In this document: positions 16,729 to 24,613 of the stretch, piece by piece
Position numbering within the stretch: position 1 is the stretch's first letter
How the letters are laid out: every line of letters begins with the position of its first letter
Assembly (NCBI GenBank): GCA_017626495.1
Contig: JAGAIP010000004.1
Location: 107,936 to 171,935 of the forward strand
Length of the DNA: 64,000 nt
Source: Clostridia bacterium
GTDB lineage: Bacteria > Bacillota > Clostridia > Christensenellales > Borkfalkiaceae
Direction: 5' to 3'
Position numbers and translations under genes: made by a program
Notes under the pieces: generated by a model
What the model saw: the letters and a program-made list of their open reading frames with translations, nothing else
The model's database searches: none
Told to the model about the DNA's origin: nothing

Positions 16729-17808
16729 ATGATTATCGGTGTAATTTTAGGAATTCTATTTGCGGCAGGGTGTTTGGGATTTCTCGCGCTCGCGTGCAAA
16801 AGAACGGGCGTGAAAGTAAACGGCAAACGCAGTTTCGGCTCAGAAAAGGAGAAAAAGACTGCGACCGTCGCCGCTGTCGTTGCTGCTGTGTTCGGTCTGA
16901 TGTTTATGACCATTCCCATGAGTTTTCACACCGTGGAAACGGGTGAGATTGCCGTCGTAAAACATCTCGGAAAAGCGAGAGACGTGCGTACCTCGGGTAC
17001 ATATTTCGATTTTTGGATGACGGAAAAGTACGCGTATTACGACGCAACTGTTCAGACGGTCAATATCAATACGGGCGCTTATTCGAAGGACGCGCAGTCA
17101 ATGGATTTTGCCATGACCGTACAGTATCAGATCAATGCGGAACAAGGCATTGAAATTGCGGAAAAGTACGGCGCGCTCAATACGCTTGCAAACAGAATCG
17201 AGTCCGTATCCGTCGAGAGGGCGAAGTCTGTTCTTTCCTCCTATTCCGCGATGACGATCATCGAAACGCGCGCAGCTATCTCTCCCGAAGTGGAGCAGGT
17301 CATTCAGGAGACGATTTCCGACCATTACTACGTTACCATCGTAGCGGTCGTGCTTACAAACATCGACTTCTCCGACGAATTTGAACAGACGGTAGAGCAG
17401 AAGATGATTGCGGAACAGCAGGTCATTACGGCGGAGTACGAAAAGGAAAAGGCGATTGTTGCGGCACAGCAACAGCTTGAAGTTGCAAAGTTGGAAGCGC
17501 AGGCAGTCGTTGCGGCGGCAGAGGCTGACGCAGAGGCGGTCAAGCTTGTGGCAAACGCAGAGGCGCAGGCAATCGCGCTCAAATCCGTCGAGGTTGCGAG
17601 AATGCTCGGCTTTACGATCAACGAGAAAGAAGTGAACGATGAGATTGTCTATTCCATCGACTTTACGGGCCGTTCTTCGGAGGAAATCGAGCTTATCTCC
17701 GCGTACTTGAAATACACGGATTATCTCTCCAAATGGGACGGAACGCTTCCCACCACGCTCGTTACGTCGGACGGTAGCGGAGCGAGCATTATGGTTCCGG
17801 TAAAATAA
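16729..17808 (+). CDS. SPFH/band-7 (prohibitin-like) membrane protein
   Basis: Membrane-anchored scaffold protein. Two hydrophobic segments (about 2-22 and 43-62) precede the band-7 domain, which begins at FHTVETGEIAVVKHLGK (about 66) and runs to about residue 235. A long Ala/Glu/Gln-rich coiled-coil stretch follows (about 220-290, for example EQQVITAEYEKEKAIVAAQQ), then a distinct C-terminal region. The family forms oligomeric cages or microdomains and often regulates membrane proteases; no NfeD partner is adjacent. It is transcribed alone. Length (359) is normal for prohibitin-type members. Confidence 0.88.
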   Translation: MIIGVILGILFAAGCLGFLALACKRTGVKVNGKRSFGSEKEKKTATVAAVVAAVFGLMFMTIPMSFHTVETGEIAVVKHLGKARDVRTSGTYFDFWMTEKYAYYDATVQTVNINTGAYSKDAQSMDFAMTVQYQINAEQGIEIAEKYGALNTLANRIESVSVERAKSVLSSYSAMTIIETRAAISPEVEQVIQETISDHYYVTIVAVVLTNIDFSDEFEQTVEQKMIAEQQVITAEYEKEKAIVAAQQQLEVAKLEAQAVVAAAEADAEAVKLVANAEAQAIALKSVEVARMLGFTINEKEVNDEIVYSIDFTGRSSEEIELISAYLKYTDYLSKWDGTLPTTLVTSDGSGASIMVPVK

Positions 17809-17811
17809 AAC

Positions 17812-17915
17812 GTATGCGTGACGTACTATTTTTTCTCAGTCGACTGTGGGGTGTAAAAAGAATTGAAACAATGCCGAACGGTTCCCGAAAAAGATAGTAT
17901 GCGTGACGTACTATT
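17812..17915 (+). repeat. pair of 19-bp direct repeats after the SPFH gene
   Basis: GTATGCGTGACGTACTATT occurs at 17812-17830 and 17897-17915, 85 bases apart. The second, with its flank, is partly palindromic (TAGTA...TACTA). The 66 bases between them hold no gene. Confidence 0.75.
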
Positions 17916-17938
17916 CCATCAATCAGCGATAAACAATC

Positions 17939-17968
17939 AAAAAGCGGTGAATATTTCACCGCTTTTTT
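17939..17968 (+). terminator. terminator of the SPFH gene
   Basis: AAAAAGCGGTGAA / TTCACCGCTTTTT with loop TAT, followed by T. Confidence 0.85.
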
Positions 17969-17989
17969 CATATCAGTCAAAAGGACAAA

Positions 17990-18022
17990 AATATTCCGCT
18001 CTGCGACGCAGAGCGGAATATT
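17990..18022 (-). terminator. terminator of the secreted-protein gene at 18049
   Basis: AATATTCCGCTCTGCG pairs with CGCAGAGCGGAATATT; on the minus strand it is followed by TTTTTG. Confidence 0.8.
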
Positions 18023-18048
18023 CTATATGAATAAAAGGAGGAATCGAA

Positions 18049-18525
18049 TCAGGCATAGGGAATCATCATTCCGTCAGCGTTAAAGAGGAGCGTATCCGAC
18101 TCTAATATTTCTTGTATGTTTTCAGAAAAATAAACGACGCAAGTACGCCAAAATTTCTGTTCTCCGTTTGTAGATTGTTCCACATAGAGAGAGTCGCCCA
18201 TATTGAGATCGGCAATATATGCGGATTTTTCGAGCGTCATCTCCTGAATATCCGTGGTGTAGGTATAAGAGGAATAAAGGTAGAGATGAACAGGAACCGT
18301 GGAGGGAAAAAGCGTGAACTTATTCGTTACGGTTCTGCGAATGTTACCCTCTGTTACAGAATGAACTTGTACTTTCAAGGAAGTAAGAGCGTAATGTTCA
18401 GCAGGTGCATTTTGCGGTGAGACAGAAAGAGGGAGCTCGTTTCGCCTTGATGCTGAAACGGCATATGAGTTATAGAAATAGCCTATTCCCGAAAAAGATA
18501 GAAAAGCGGCAAGAGTGAAAGACAA
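18049..18525 (-). CDS. secreted protein of unknown function with missing ATG start
   Basis: Not recognised. A hydrophobic N-terminal segment (LLSFTLAAFLSFSGIGYF) resembles a signal peptide or anchor, and the remaining ~130 residues are predicted extracytoplasmic, rich in Ser/Thr/Tyr. The boundary given starts at TTG (18525), but that TTG lies too far from the ribosome site. AGAAGG is ideally placed before an in-frame ATA at 18535-18537, which would add Met-Lys-Phe-Leu and complete a normal signal peptide. A single G-to-A change would turn ATG into ATA while keeping the upstream stop (TGA to TAA). The gene may therefore be weakly translated or recently inactivated. Confidence 0.6.
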   Translation of the reverse strand: MSFTLAAFLSFSGIGYFYNSYAVSASRRNELPLSVSPQNAPAEHYALTSLKVQVHSVTEGNIRRTVTNKFTLFPSTVPVHLYLYSSYTYTTDIQEMTLEKSAYIADLNMGDSLYVEQSTNGEQKFWRTCVVYFSENIQEILESDTLLFNADGMMIPYA

Positions 18526-18533
18526 TAGGAATT

Positions 18534-18687
18534 TTATTTTCGTTTCCTTCTAATGAGATAATGTATTAGCATGGCTATACCGGTGGGAAGGGCAAGAAAG
18601 CAAAACAGAGCAATAAAAGATCCGGAGTATCAAAAAGTAAAGGGATAATCGAAGATTTTTTAAGTAAGCTCCGTTTATTTTCGACAT
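18534..18687 (-). pseudogene. small broken membrane-protein gene
   Basis: On the minus strand a start with MSKINGAYLKNLRLSLYFLI (from 18687) and, in another frame, a convincing membrane-helix end (FIALFCFLALPTGIAMLIHY then LIRRKRK and stop at 18534) can be joined only by a frameshift near 18620. The stop overlaps the likely start of the next gene, as in a translationally coupled pair. I infer a former small membrane protein co-transcribed with the 18049 gene. Evidence is limited to hydrophobicity and arrangement. Confidence 0.35.
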
Positions 18688-18768
18688 GGTTTTGCTCCGT
18701 GATTTAATAAATTTATAAATATGATAGCACGTATTTATCAAAAATTCAAGCAGTTGTTGTTCCTTCTT

Positions 18769-18849
18769 TTGTCCACCTGAAAAATGGACAAGTGGACAAA
18801 ATTTATGGACAAGTTAGCTATTGACAAATCAGGTGGGAGAGCGTATCAT
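18769..18849 (+). promoter_or_regulatory. heptamer array plus promoter in front of a gene remnant
   Basis: TGGACAA occurs three times in direct orientation (18785, 18793, 18806) and once inverted (TTGTCCA, 18769-18775). Directly after stand TTGACA (18821-18826), 17 bases, TATCAT (18844-18849). This resembles an operator cluster for a regulated promoter; what it now drives is only a remnant. Confidence 0.6.
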
Positions 18850-18860
18850 TGATAATGTAA

Positions 18861-18974
18861 AAACAAATAAGCAAAATTTCCCGTTCAATTTGCGAAGCCT
18901 ACGGCGATCGCGTGATCGAGATCGCGGACGGGGAAGTCGTTGCGGATACGATTCTGAACGAAAGCCGTTCATGA
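18861..18974 (+). pseudogene. C-terminal remnant of an ABC transporter ATP-binding protein
   Basis: Open frame ending at 18974 reads ...SICEAYGDRVIEIADGEVV then ADTILNESRS and stop. The 'YGDRVIEIADGEVV' segment matches the region after the H-loop of LolD/MacB-type ABC ATPases (D-R-(I/V)-x-x-(I/L)-x-D-G-x-(I/V)). Everything upstream (Walker motifs, signature) is missing: the frame closes at 18858, about ten bases after the promoter. I infer an internal deletion that joined promoter and gene end. The rest of 18975-18998 is empty. Confidence 0.6.
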
Positions 18975-18998
18975 TTTTCCCGTTTTTGCGAAAGGTAC

Positions 18999-19026
18999 TT
19001 GAATTTTTTTGTTTCTATGCTATAAT
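18999..19026 (+). promoter_or_regulatory. promoter of the secreted peptidase-like gene
   Basis: TTGAAT, 16 bases, TATAAT. The leader contains a hairpin GAACCG-atcgca-CGGTTC (19052-19069) just before the AAAGGAGG ribosome site. Confidence 0.75.
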
Positions 19027-19091
19027 ATAAACGTAATAAATTAAAAACGATTTGAACCGATCGCACGGTTCAGATCGTAAAGGAGGAAGTT

Positions 19092-20261
19092 GTGAGGAAA
19101 AAATTTTTATGTATGTGTTTGTCGATTCCAATGATGGTGTCCGTATTATCGTGCGGTTTAACAGACACAAACTTTGTGTATGCTGACACGGAAGATGAAA
19201 CGATTGACATGCCGATCGGAGAGTTCGATAATGAGGTTCTACCAATGGATGAGGAGCCGAAGATTAATGCTTATGTCTCCACACCTCGAAACAGCAGTGT
19301 TCTTGTTTGGACATATGTTGATCGGATGACAACAACGCAGATTTCTGCATACCATGATGAAGCCGCCAGGTTATATCCTAATGCAATACGACTTGCAAGC
19401 GCAACGAATTATTATAACTGCCATTCATACGCATGGTATTCGCAGAATGTAAACACAAATCAGTATTGGATGGAAGATCCTTCATTGTACATCACTGACG
19501 GAAGTTATTGCAGGGTTAGCGGAAATCCCCAAGCGGGAGATATTATTGTCTATTACGATGATTACGGAATAGGTCATTGGAATGAAAATGATGAGACGAG
19601 TGACGGATGGAACGACGACAGAATCATGCATTCGGGGATCGTCACTGCATTTAATAACGGAATTTCAAACGGTTTGTGTGGAAATTCCGATTTGGTGACG
19701 GTAACGTCAAAATGGGGAGCTGGGGGATTATATAGCCATAACGGTTACGAGTGCCCGTATACGGGGTATAAACCTCATAATGAAGAGGCGGATTATGTAA
19801 GATATTACAGACCGCATGCGTATTTTTATCAGGGAACGGGATTGCAAGATAGCCATAGAAAAGTATGCGGCGTATGCCATGATATTCTCGTTGAACCTCA
19901 TATTTTTAATTCTTATACAAATAAAGGGTTGACGATAGGGCATGAGGGAACATGTGCCGGGTGTGGAGAGACTTACTTGTTAGCACATAATTGGACAACG
20001 TTTCCGTCCTATTATAAGTGCTCAGGTTGCGGATTGACGTCAGAGTATATTCCCGTAATTACGTCAAGTCTTCCTCCTGAAATACAAGCGCTTATTGCGA
20101 ACAATGAGGGTAAAAGCGAATTTGCAATTCAAATTGATGAAAACACCGTTCTATGTTGTATTGATTCCCAATACTATTATGTAAAGGCGGAAACGAGTGA
20201 AACTGCAACATTAATGCTGAAGAACGCTGTTTATAGAGAGGAAGATAATTTGCGCTCATAA
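19092..20261 (+). CDS. secreted cysteine-peptidase-like protein with Cys-rich tail
   Basis: A 389-residue exported protein starting at GTG behind AAAGGAGG. Residues 1-30 form a signal peptide; VLSCG near residue 21 could be a lipobox. The middle domain has NCHSYAWYSQN (about 105), GDIIVYYDDYGIGHW (about 145) and DRIMHSGIVTAF (about 178). This Cys-then-His order matches NlpC/P60- or CHAP-like amidase/peptidase folds, with C107 and H183 as candidate catalytic residues. The C-terminal third has paired cysteines (CGVCH, CAGCGE, CSGCG) that resemble zinc ribbons or a cell-wall-binding module. I do not recognise a named family. It is AT-richer than the core genes. Confidence 0.7.
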   Translation: MRKKFLCMCLSIPMMVSVLSCGLTDTNFVYADTEDETIDMPIGEFDNEVLPMDEEPKINAYVSTPRNSSVLVWTYVDRMTTTQISAYHDEAARLYPNAIRLASATNYYNCHSYAWYSQNVNTNQYWMEDPSLYITDGSYCRVSGNPQAGDIIVYYDDYGIGHWNENDETSDGWNDDRIMHSGIVTAFNNGISNGLCGNSDLVTVTSKWGAGGLYSHNGYECPYTGYKPHNEEADYVRYYRPHAYFYQGTGLQDSHRKVCGVCHDILVEPHIFNSYTNKGLTIGHEGTCAGCGETYLLAHNWTTFPSYYKCSGCGLTSEYIPVITSSLPPEIQALIANNEGKSEFAIQIDENTVLCCIDSQYYYVKAETSETATLMLKNAVYREEDNLRS

Positions 20262-20333
20262 AGAATAGAAATTTAATATTTTATTAGGCTTTATCGCGTA
20301 TTTGCGATGGATTCAATGATTTTGGAGGAAAGT

Positions 20334-20858
20334 ATGAAAAAAATAAAACAGTTTTTTTGGGTTATCATGTGCGCGTTGCTCGCGGTCTGTTCCCTGTTCG
20401 GTTGTCAGTTGAATGAAAGGCAGGACAATCCGTATGAAAGACTGATCCGAAACGAGAACACGACGGTCGTTCTATATTATGGGAGTGTTATATACTCCTC
20501 AAACGCAACCAAGATGACGGAAAAAGAGTACGCTACGTACGAGAAAAAACTTCTCAGAATTCTCCGATCGAAGCACCTTACCTTTGAAGAGTCGGAACTG
20601 GATAGGCAGACTATTTTCAGTATGGCAGTCGATGAGGGATTTTTCCTCAGAGTATCCTGTGAAGGAATCAAAATGTCTTTTTACGTCCTTGCCGACGGTA
20701 CGGTATATTATAGTTGCAGAAGAGGAGATTTTTATCCCGACGGAATGGAGTATCCTCCCGAAGAAATCGTCGTTTATCGATCGACAAAACAACTCAATTT
20801 CAAAAAGTTATCCGGATACGGGCTCCGTGATGGGATATGGGTTACAAACGACGTATAG
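20334..20858 (+). CDS. small lipoprotein of unknown function
   Basis: A 174-residue protein with a lipoprotein signal: basic MKKIKQ, a hydrophobic core, and lipobox LFGC near residue 25, so it is anchored to the outer face of the membrane. The mature part is a soluble domain of about 150 residues with two short strand-rich blocks (VVLYYGSVIY, ADGTVYYSCRRG); no family was recognised. The ATG at 20334 is chosen because GGAGG precedes it and it begins the signal peptide. It follows the secreted peptidase-like gene by 72 bases and may be co-expressed. Its last 22 codons are partly duplicated just downstream. Confidence 0.75.
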   Translation: MKKIKQFFWVIMCALLAVCSLFGCQLNERQDNPYERLIRNENTTVVLYYGSVIYSSNATKMTEKEYATYEKKLLRILRSKHLTFEESELDRQTIFSMAVDEGFFLRVSCEGIKMSFYVLADGTVYYSCRRGDFYPDGMEYPPEEIVVYRSTKQLNFKKLSGYGLRDGIWVTNDV

Positions 20859-20965
20859 AAACCGTCGTTTCTCAATCGACAAAACAACTTAATATCAAAA
20901 AGTTATCCGAATATGCGCTCCACGGTCCTTTGACTGTCATGTGGCGAAAGACGGATTTCGCGTGA
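20858..20965 (+). pseudogene. C-terminal remnant of a second copy of the lipoprotein gene
   Basis: Bases 20860-20924 repeat 20765-20829 of the gene before (offset 95) with few differences. In frame the remnant reads TVVSQSTKQLNIKKLSEYAL versus IVVYRSTKQLNFKKLSGYGL in the intact gene, then diverges to its own stop at 20965. It has no start or signal peptide. The substitutions suggest the tail of a diverged paralogue rather than a fresh slip. Confidence 0.65.
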
Positions 20966-20969
20966 ACCA

Positions 20970-20995
20970 ATCGCCTGCGGCATGCCGCAGGCGAT
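20970..20995. terminator. GC-rich hairpin
   Basis: Perfect palindrome ATCGCCTGCGGCA/TGCCGCAGGCGAT, followed by TTAT; probably ends transcription from the lipoprotein side. Confidence 0.55.
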
Positions 20996-21018
20996 CTTAT
21001 CCGATCAAAGGATAGAAA

Positions 21019-21054
21019 AACGCCCTGCAAAAGCGTATGCTTTTGCAGGGCGTT
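21019..21054 (-). terminator. ychF terminator
   Basis: AACGCCCTGCAAAAGC / GCTTTTGCAGGGCGTT around GTAT, with TTTTTC after it on the minus strand. Confidence 0.85.
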
Positions 21055-21067
21055 ATTACAGATTCGA

Positions 21068-22168
21068 TTAAACGTTGAAACGGAAGAGAACGACGTCGCC
21101 GTCTTGCATGACGTATTCTTTGCCTTCCGAACGGACTTTTCCCTTTTCACGCGCTCCGACGTAACCGCCGCAGGAGAGGAGCGTTTCGTAGTCGACGACT
21201 TCGGCGCGAATGAAGCCCTTTTCAAAGTCGGTGTGAATTTTTCCTGCCGCCTGAGGCGCTTTCGTGCCTTTGACGATTGTCCACGCTCTCGTTTCCTTTT
21301 CGCCTGCCGTAAGGAAGGAGATGAGGCCGAGAAGGGCGTAGGACTTCTTGATAAGACGATTCAAGCCGCTTTCGGAAAGACCGAATTCTTCGAGGAACAG
21401 TTCCTGATCTTCGGGGGACATCATGGAAAGTTCCTCTTCCGTTCTGGCACAGATGACGAGTACGGACGAACCTTCTTTTTCCGCGTATTTTTTGACGTCT
21501 GCGACGAAATCGAGGGAATTTTCGTCCTTGCCCATATCGTCCTCGGCAATGTTTGCCGCATAGATGACGGGTTTGCTCGATAGAAGAAAGAGATTATCGA
21601 GGAGTGCTTTTTCTTCCTTGGTAACCTGCATATTTCTTGCGGGCTGTTCGCTTTCGAGGTGCGCGTAGAGCCGTTCGAGGAACGCGTATTCCGTCGCCGC
21701 CTCTTTGTTCGAGCCGCCTTTTGCTACGTTCTTGATTCTGTCCATGCGCTTTTGGACCGCGTCCATATCCGAGAGAATGAGTTCGAGGGAAATGGTCTCG
21801 ATGTCGCCGACGGGATCGATCTTATTGTTGACGTGAATGATGTTGCCGTCTTCGAAACATCTGACGACGTGTACGATCGCGTCGCATTCGCGGATGTGGG
21901 AGAGGAATTTGTTGCCGAGACCTTCGCCGCGCGAAGCTCCTTTTACGAGCCCTGCAATATCGACGAATTCGACGACTGCGGGAACGACGCTTTTGCTGTG
22001 ATAGAGAGTCGAGAGCTTGTCGAGCCTTTCGTCGGGTACTGCGACGACGCCGACGTTGGGTTCGATGGTGCAGAAGGGGTAGTTTGCCGCCTCTGCTCCT
22101 GCGTGCGTGATAGCATTGAACAGGGTGGACTTTCCGACGTTGGGAAGTCCTACGACGCCTAATTTCAT
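21068..22168 (-). CDS. ychF: redox-regulated ATPase YchF (Obg family)
   Basis: Ribosome-associated P-loop NTPase of the Obg/YchF family, which prefers ATP over GTP. The G1 loop [15 protein letters not shown] lies at residues 7-21, the G3 region is [17 protein letters not shown] (about 68), the G4-like motif NIAEDD follows near 205, and a TGS domain closes the protein (about 280-366, including [19 protein letters not shown] end). Length 366 is standard. It has its own promoter, divergent from argS. Confidence 0.96.
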   Translation of the reverse strand: MKLGVVGLPNVGKSTLFNAITHAGAEAANYPFCTIEPNVGVVAVPDERLDKLSTLYHSKSVVPAVVEFVDIAGLVKGASRGEGLGNKFLSHIRECDAIVHVVRCFEDGNIIHVNNKIDPVGDIETISLELILSDMDAVQKRMDRIKNVAKGGSNKEAATEYAFLERLYAHLESEQPARNMQVTKEEKALLDNLFLLSSKPVIYAANIAEDDMGKDENSLDFVADVKKYAEKEGSSVLVICARTEEELSMMSPEDQELFLEEFGLSESGLNRLIKKSYALLGLISFLTAGEKETRAWTIVKGTKAPQAAGKIHTDFEKGFIRAEVVDYETLLSCGGYVGAREKGKVRSEGKEYVMQDGDVVLFRFNV

Positions 22169-22202
22169 GATAGATTCTTCCTTATTTTGTTATGTCGGGA
22201 TT

Positions 22203-22231
22203 ATTATAAAACATTTTCTCAAAACTTGCAA
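22203..22231 (-). promoter_or_regulatory. ychF promoter
   Basis: On the minus strand TTGCAA, 17 bases, TATAAT. Confidence 0.75.
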
Positions 22232-22238
22232 ACTAAAC

Positions 22239-22267
22239 TTGCCTATTTTCGAAAATTATGCTAGACT
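22239..22267 (+). promoter_or_regulatory. argS promoter (weaker match)
   Basis: TTGCCT, 17 bases, TAGACT, 31 bases before the argS ATG; no T-box or other leader structure is visible. Confidence 0.5.
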
Positions 22268-22298
22268 GTATGAAAGAAATTTTTTGATTGGTAAACTT

Positions 22299-23981
22299 AT
22301 GGATTATAAAGCTTATATCGCAGAACATCTGAACGTAGAGGGACTCACGAAGGAAGAAGTCGCGGATATGATCGCGCTTCCTCCTAACACGGAAATGGGG
22401 GATTACGCGCTTCCCTGTTTTCGCCTTGCAAAGGTGATGAGAAAAGCGCCTCAGGCGATTGCGGAGGGACTCAAACATGCGTACCCCGTGGACGACGTGA
22501 TCGGCGAGGTTTCCGCCGTCAACGGTTATCTCAACTTTAAGGTAAACAGACGGGGGCTTGCATCTCACGTTCTTTCCGAAATCGAAGCGCAGGGAGAGAA
22601 GTACGGCAGCAGCGATGAGGGAAAGGGGAAGACCGTCTGTATCGACTATTCTTCCGTCAACATCGCAAAGCCGTTCCACATCGGACACCTCTCTACCACC
22701 GTCATCGGAGGCGCACTCTACCGCGCCTATCGGTTCTTCGGATACAATGCGGTCGGAATCAATCATCTGGGCGATTACGGAACGCAATTCGGCAAGCTGA
22801 TTTCCGCTTACCGTCATTGGGGAAATAAAGAGGAGATCGAGGCAGGCGGAATTCGTGCCATCAACGATCTCTACGTCCGTTTTCACAGAGAGGCAGAGCA
22901 AAATCCCGAACTCGAAGACGAGGCGAGGGGGTATTTCAAGCTCATCGAGAGCGGAGATAAGGAATGCAACGACCTTTTTAACTGGTTCAAAGACCTCACG
23001 ATGAAATACGTCGAGGAAATCTATAAAAAGCTGGACATTCGCTTTGACAGTTATGCAGGCGAACGGTTCTATACGGATAAGATGGAACCCGTTATCGAGG
23101 AACTCAGAGAAAAGGGACTGTTGATTGAGAGCCAGGGCGCTCAGATCGTCGATCTCGAAGCGTATCATATGCCTCCCTGTATCATTCTCCGTTCGGACGG
23201 CGCGTCTTTGTATGCGACGCGCGATATGGCGGCGGCAATTTACAGAAAACAGACTTACGATTTTTATAAGTGTCTGTACGTGGTCGCTTATCAGCAAAAT
23301 CTGCATTTCAAGCAGTTTTTCAAGGTCCTCGAACTCATGGGAAAGGAATGGGCGAAGGACCTCGTACACGTCGCTTACGGTATGGTCTCTTTGGAAGAAG
23401 GCGCGATGTCCACGAGAAAGGGCAACATGGTGTTCCTCGAAGACGTCATCAACCGTTGCGTGGAAAAGGCGTATGCGATCATCGAAGAGAAGAATGCGTC
23501 CCTCGAAAATAAGGAAGAAGTCGCAAATCTCGTCGGTACGGGCGCGGTGATTTTCAGCGCGCTATATAACAACAAGATCAAGGACATCGTGTTCTCCTAC
23601 GACAAGGTGTTGAGCTTTGAGGGAGAGACGAGCGTCTACGTTCAATATACCTGCGCAAGGGCAAATTCCGTCTTGTTAAGGGCGGGAGAGATCGCTTCCT
23701 TTGAGGTTCCCGAACTGACGATGGAAGAGTTCGAACTCGTCAAGGCGCTTGCATCCTTTAAGAATGCGGTCGCCGACTGTCTCGACAAATACGAGCCTTG
23801 CTATATCGCGCGCTATGCGGTCGACGTGGCGCAAAAATTTAATAAATTCTATTTCGATTGCAAGATCTTAAACGAAACGGGCGACGTGAGAAATTTCCGT
23901 CTTGCCCTCACGAAGGCGACCTTGCAGGTACTTAAAAACGCCTTTGCGCTTCTTGGAATCGGAATTCCCGAGAGAATGTAA
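22299..23981 (+). CDS. argS: arginyl-tRNA synthetase
   Basis: Class I synthetase charging tRNA-Arg. The N-terminal Arg-specific domain leads to the HIGH motif in AKPFHIGHLSTT (about residue 125), and the KMSK equivalent is MSTRKGNMVF (about 370). The DALR anticodon-binding domain covers the last ~110 residues (QYTCARANSVLLRAG, then FNKFYFDCKIL). I start at 22299 (560 residues), which gives the family N-terminus; longer frames run into the ychF promoter. No clear ribosome site precedes this ATG. The stop overlaps the next start (TAATG). Confidence 0.96.
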   Translation: MDYKAYIAEHLNVEGLTKEEVADMIALPPNTEMGDYALPCFRLAKVMRKAPQAIAEGLKHAYPVDDVIGEVSAVNGYLNFKVNRRGLASHVLSEIEAQGEKYGSSDEGKGKTVCIDYSSVNIAKPFHIGHLSTTVIGGALYRAYRFFGYNAVGINHLGDYGTQFGKLISAYRHWGNKEEIEAGGIRAINDLYVRFHREAEQNPELEDEARGYFKLIESGDKECNDLFNWFKDLTMKYVEEIYKKLDIRFDSYAGERFYTDKMEPVIEELREKGLLIESQGAQIVDLEAYHMPPCIILRSDGASLYATRDMAAAIYRKQTYDFYKCLYVVAYQQNLHFKQFFKVLELMGKEWAKDLVHVAYGMVSLEEGAMSTRKGNMVFLEDVINRCVEKAYAIIEEKNASLENKEEVANLVGTGAVIFSALYNNKIKDIVFSYDKVLSFEGETSVYVQYTCARANSVLLRAGEIASFEVPELTMEEFELVKALASFKNAVADCLDKYEPCYIARYAVDVAQKFNKFYFDCKILNETGDVRNFRLALTKATLQVLKNAFALLGIGIPERM

Positions 23982-24610
23982 TGAAACTCATATTATTTGA
24001 TCTGGACGGAACGGTGCTTGACACCGTTCCCGACATTATGGCTTGTTGTAACGATACTTTGCATGCATTTTCTCTTCCGCCGATTACGGAAGAGGAGACG
24101 AAACGCTTCGTCGGAAACGGGGCGAAAAAACTCGTAGAGCGGTTTTTGAAAGGTCGGCTCGATCTTTTGGAAGAGGCGTATTCTCTGTATAAGGAAAAAT
24201 TTCCCCTGTATGTGACGCGCACGAGATATTATCCGCAGGAAAGGGAAGTTTTGGAATCGTTGAAGCGGAAGAACAAACTCGCCATCGTTACGAACAAACC
24301 GCAAAGCGCTGCGGACGAAGTGGTAAAACGCTATCTTCCCGACGTGCCCGTGTTCGGACAACGAGACGGATTTGCGGTCAAACCCGATCCCGCATTGACG
24401 GAATTTGCCATTCGCTCGCTCGGATTCGAAACGAAAGATTGTATCTTCGTCGGAGACGGGGAAACGGATATCGAGGTTGCAAGGAACGTCGGGATTCCCT
24501 GTATCAGCGTGCTTTGGGGCAATCGGACGAGGGAAGAGCTCTTCCGTGCGGGAGGCACGATATTCGTCGAAAACTTTGAGGAGTTGGAAAGAGCCATCGC
24601 TCTGATGTGA
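23981..24610 (+). CDS. HAD-family phosphatase (phosphoglycolate phosphatase-like)
   Basis: A 209-residue HAD hydrolase with motif I FDLDGTVLDT (residues 5-14), motif II IVTNKP (about 104) and motif III/IV VGDGETDIEVARN (about 155). A helical cap lies between motifs I and II, as in Gph and PpaX proteins. The natural substrate could be phosphoglycolate or another small phosphate ester. It is coupled to argS by a one-base overlap and followed three bases later by the YbhN-like gene. Confidence 0.88.
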   Translation: MKLILFDLDGTVLDTVPDIMACCNDTLHAFSLPPITEEETKRFVGNGAKKLVERFLKGRLDLLEEAYSLYKEKFPLYVTRTRYYPQEREVLESLKRKNKLAIVTNKPQSAADEVVKRYLPDVPVFGQRDGFAVKPDPALTEFAIRSLGFETKDCIFVGDGETDIEVARNVGIPCISVLWGNRTREELFRAGGTIFVENFEELERAIALM

Positions 24611-24613
24611 CGC

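Noticed and set aside
18821..19030. 69-residue plus-strand frame over the ABC remnant
   Set aside because: The neighbouring frame gives the ABC ATPase C-terminus; this one is Arg/Asp-rich without family similarity, and its first codon lies in the promoter.
22170..22298. T-box or other riboswitch before argS
   Set aside because: The leader is about 30 bases; no T-box sequence, specifier loop or antiterminator is visible.
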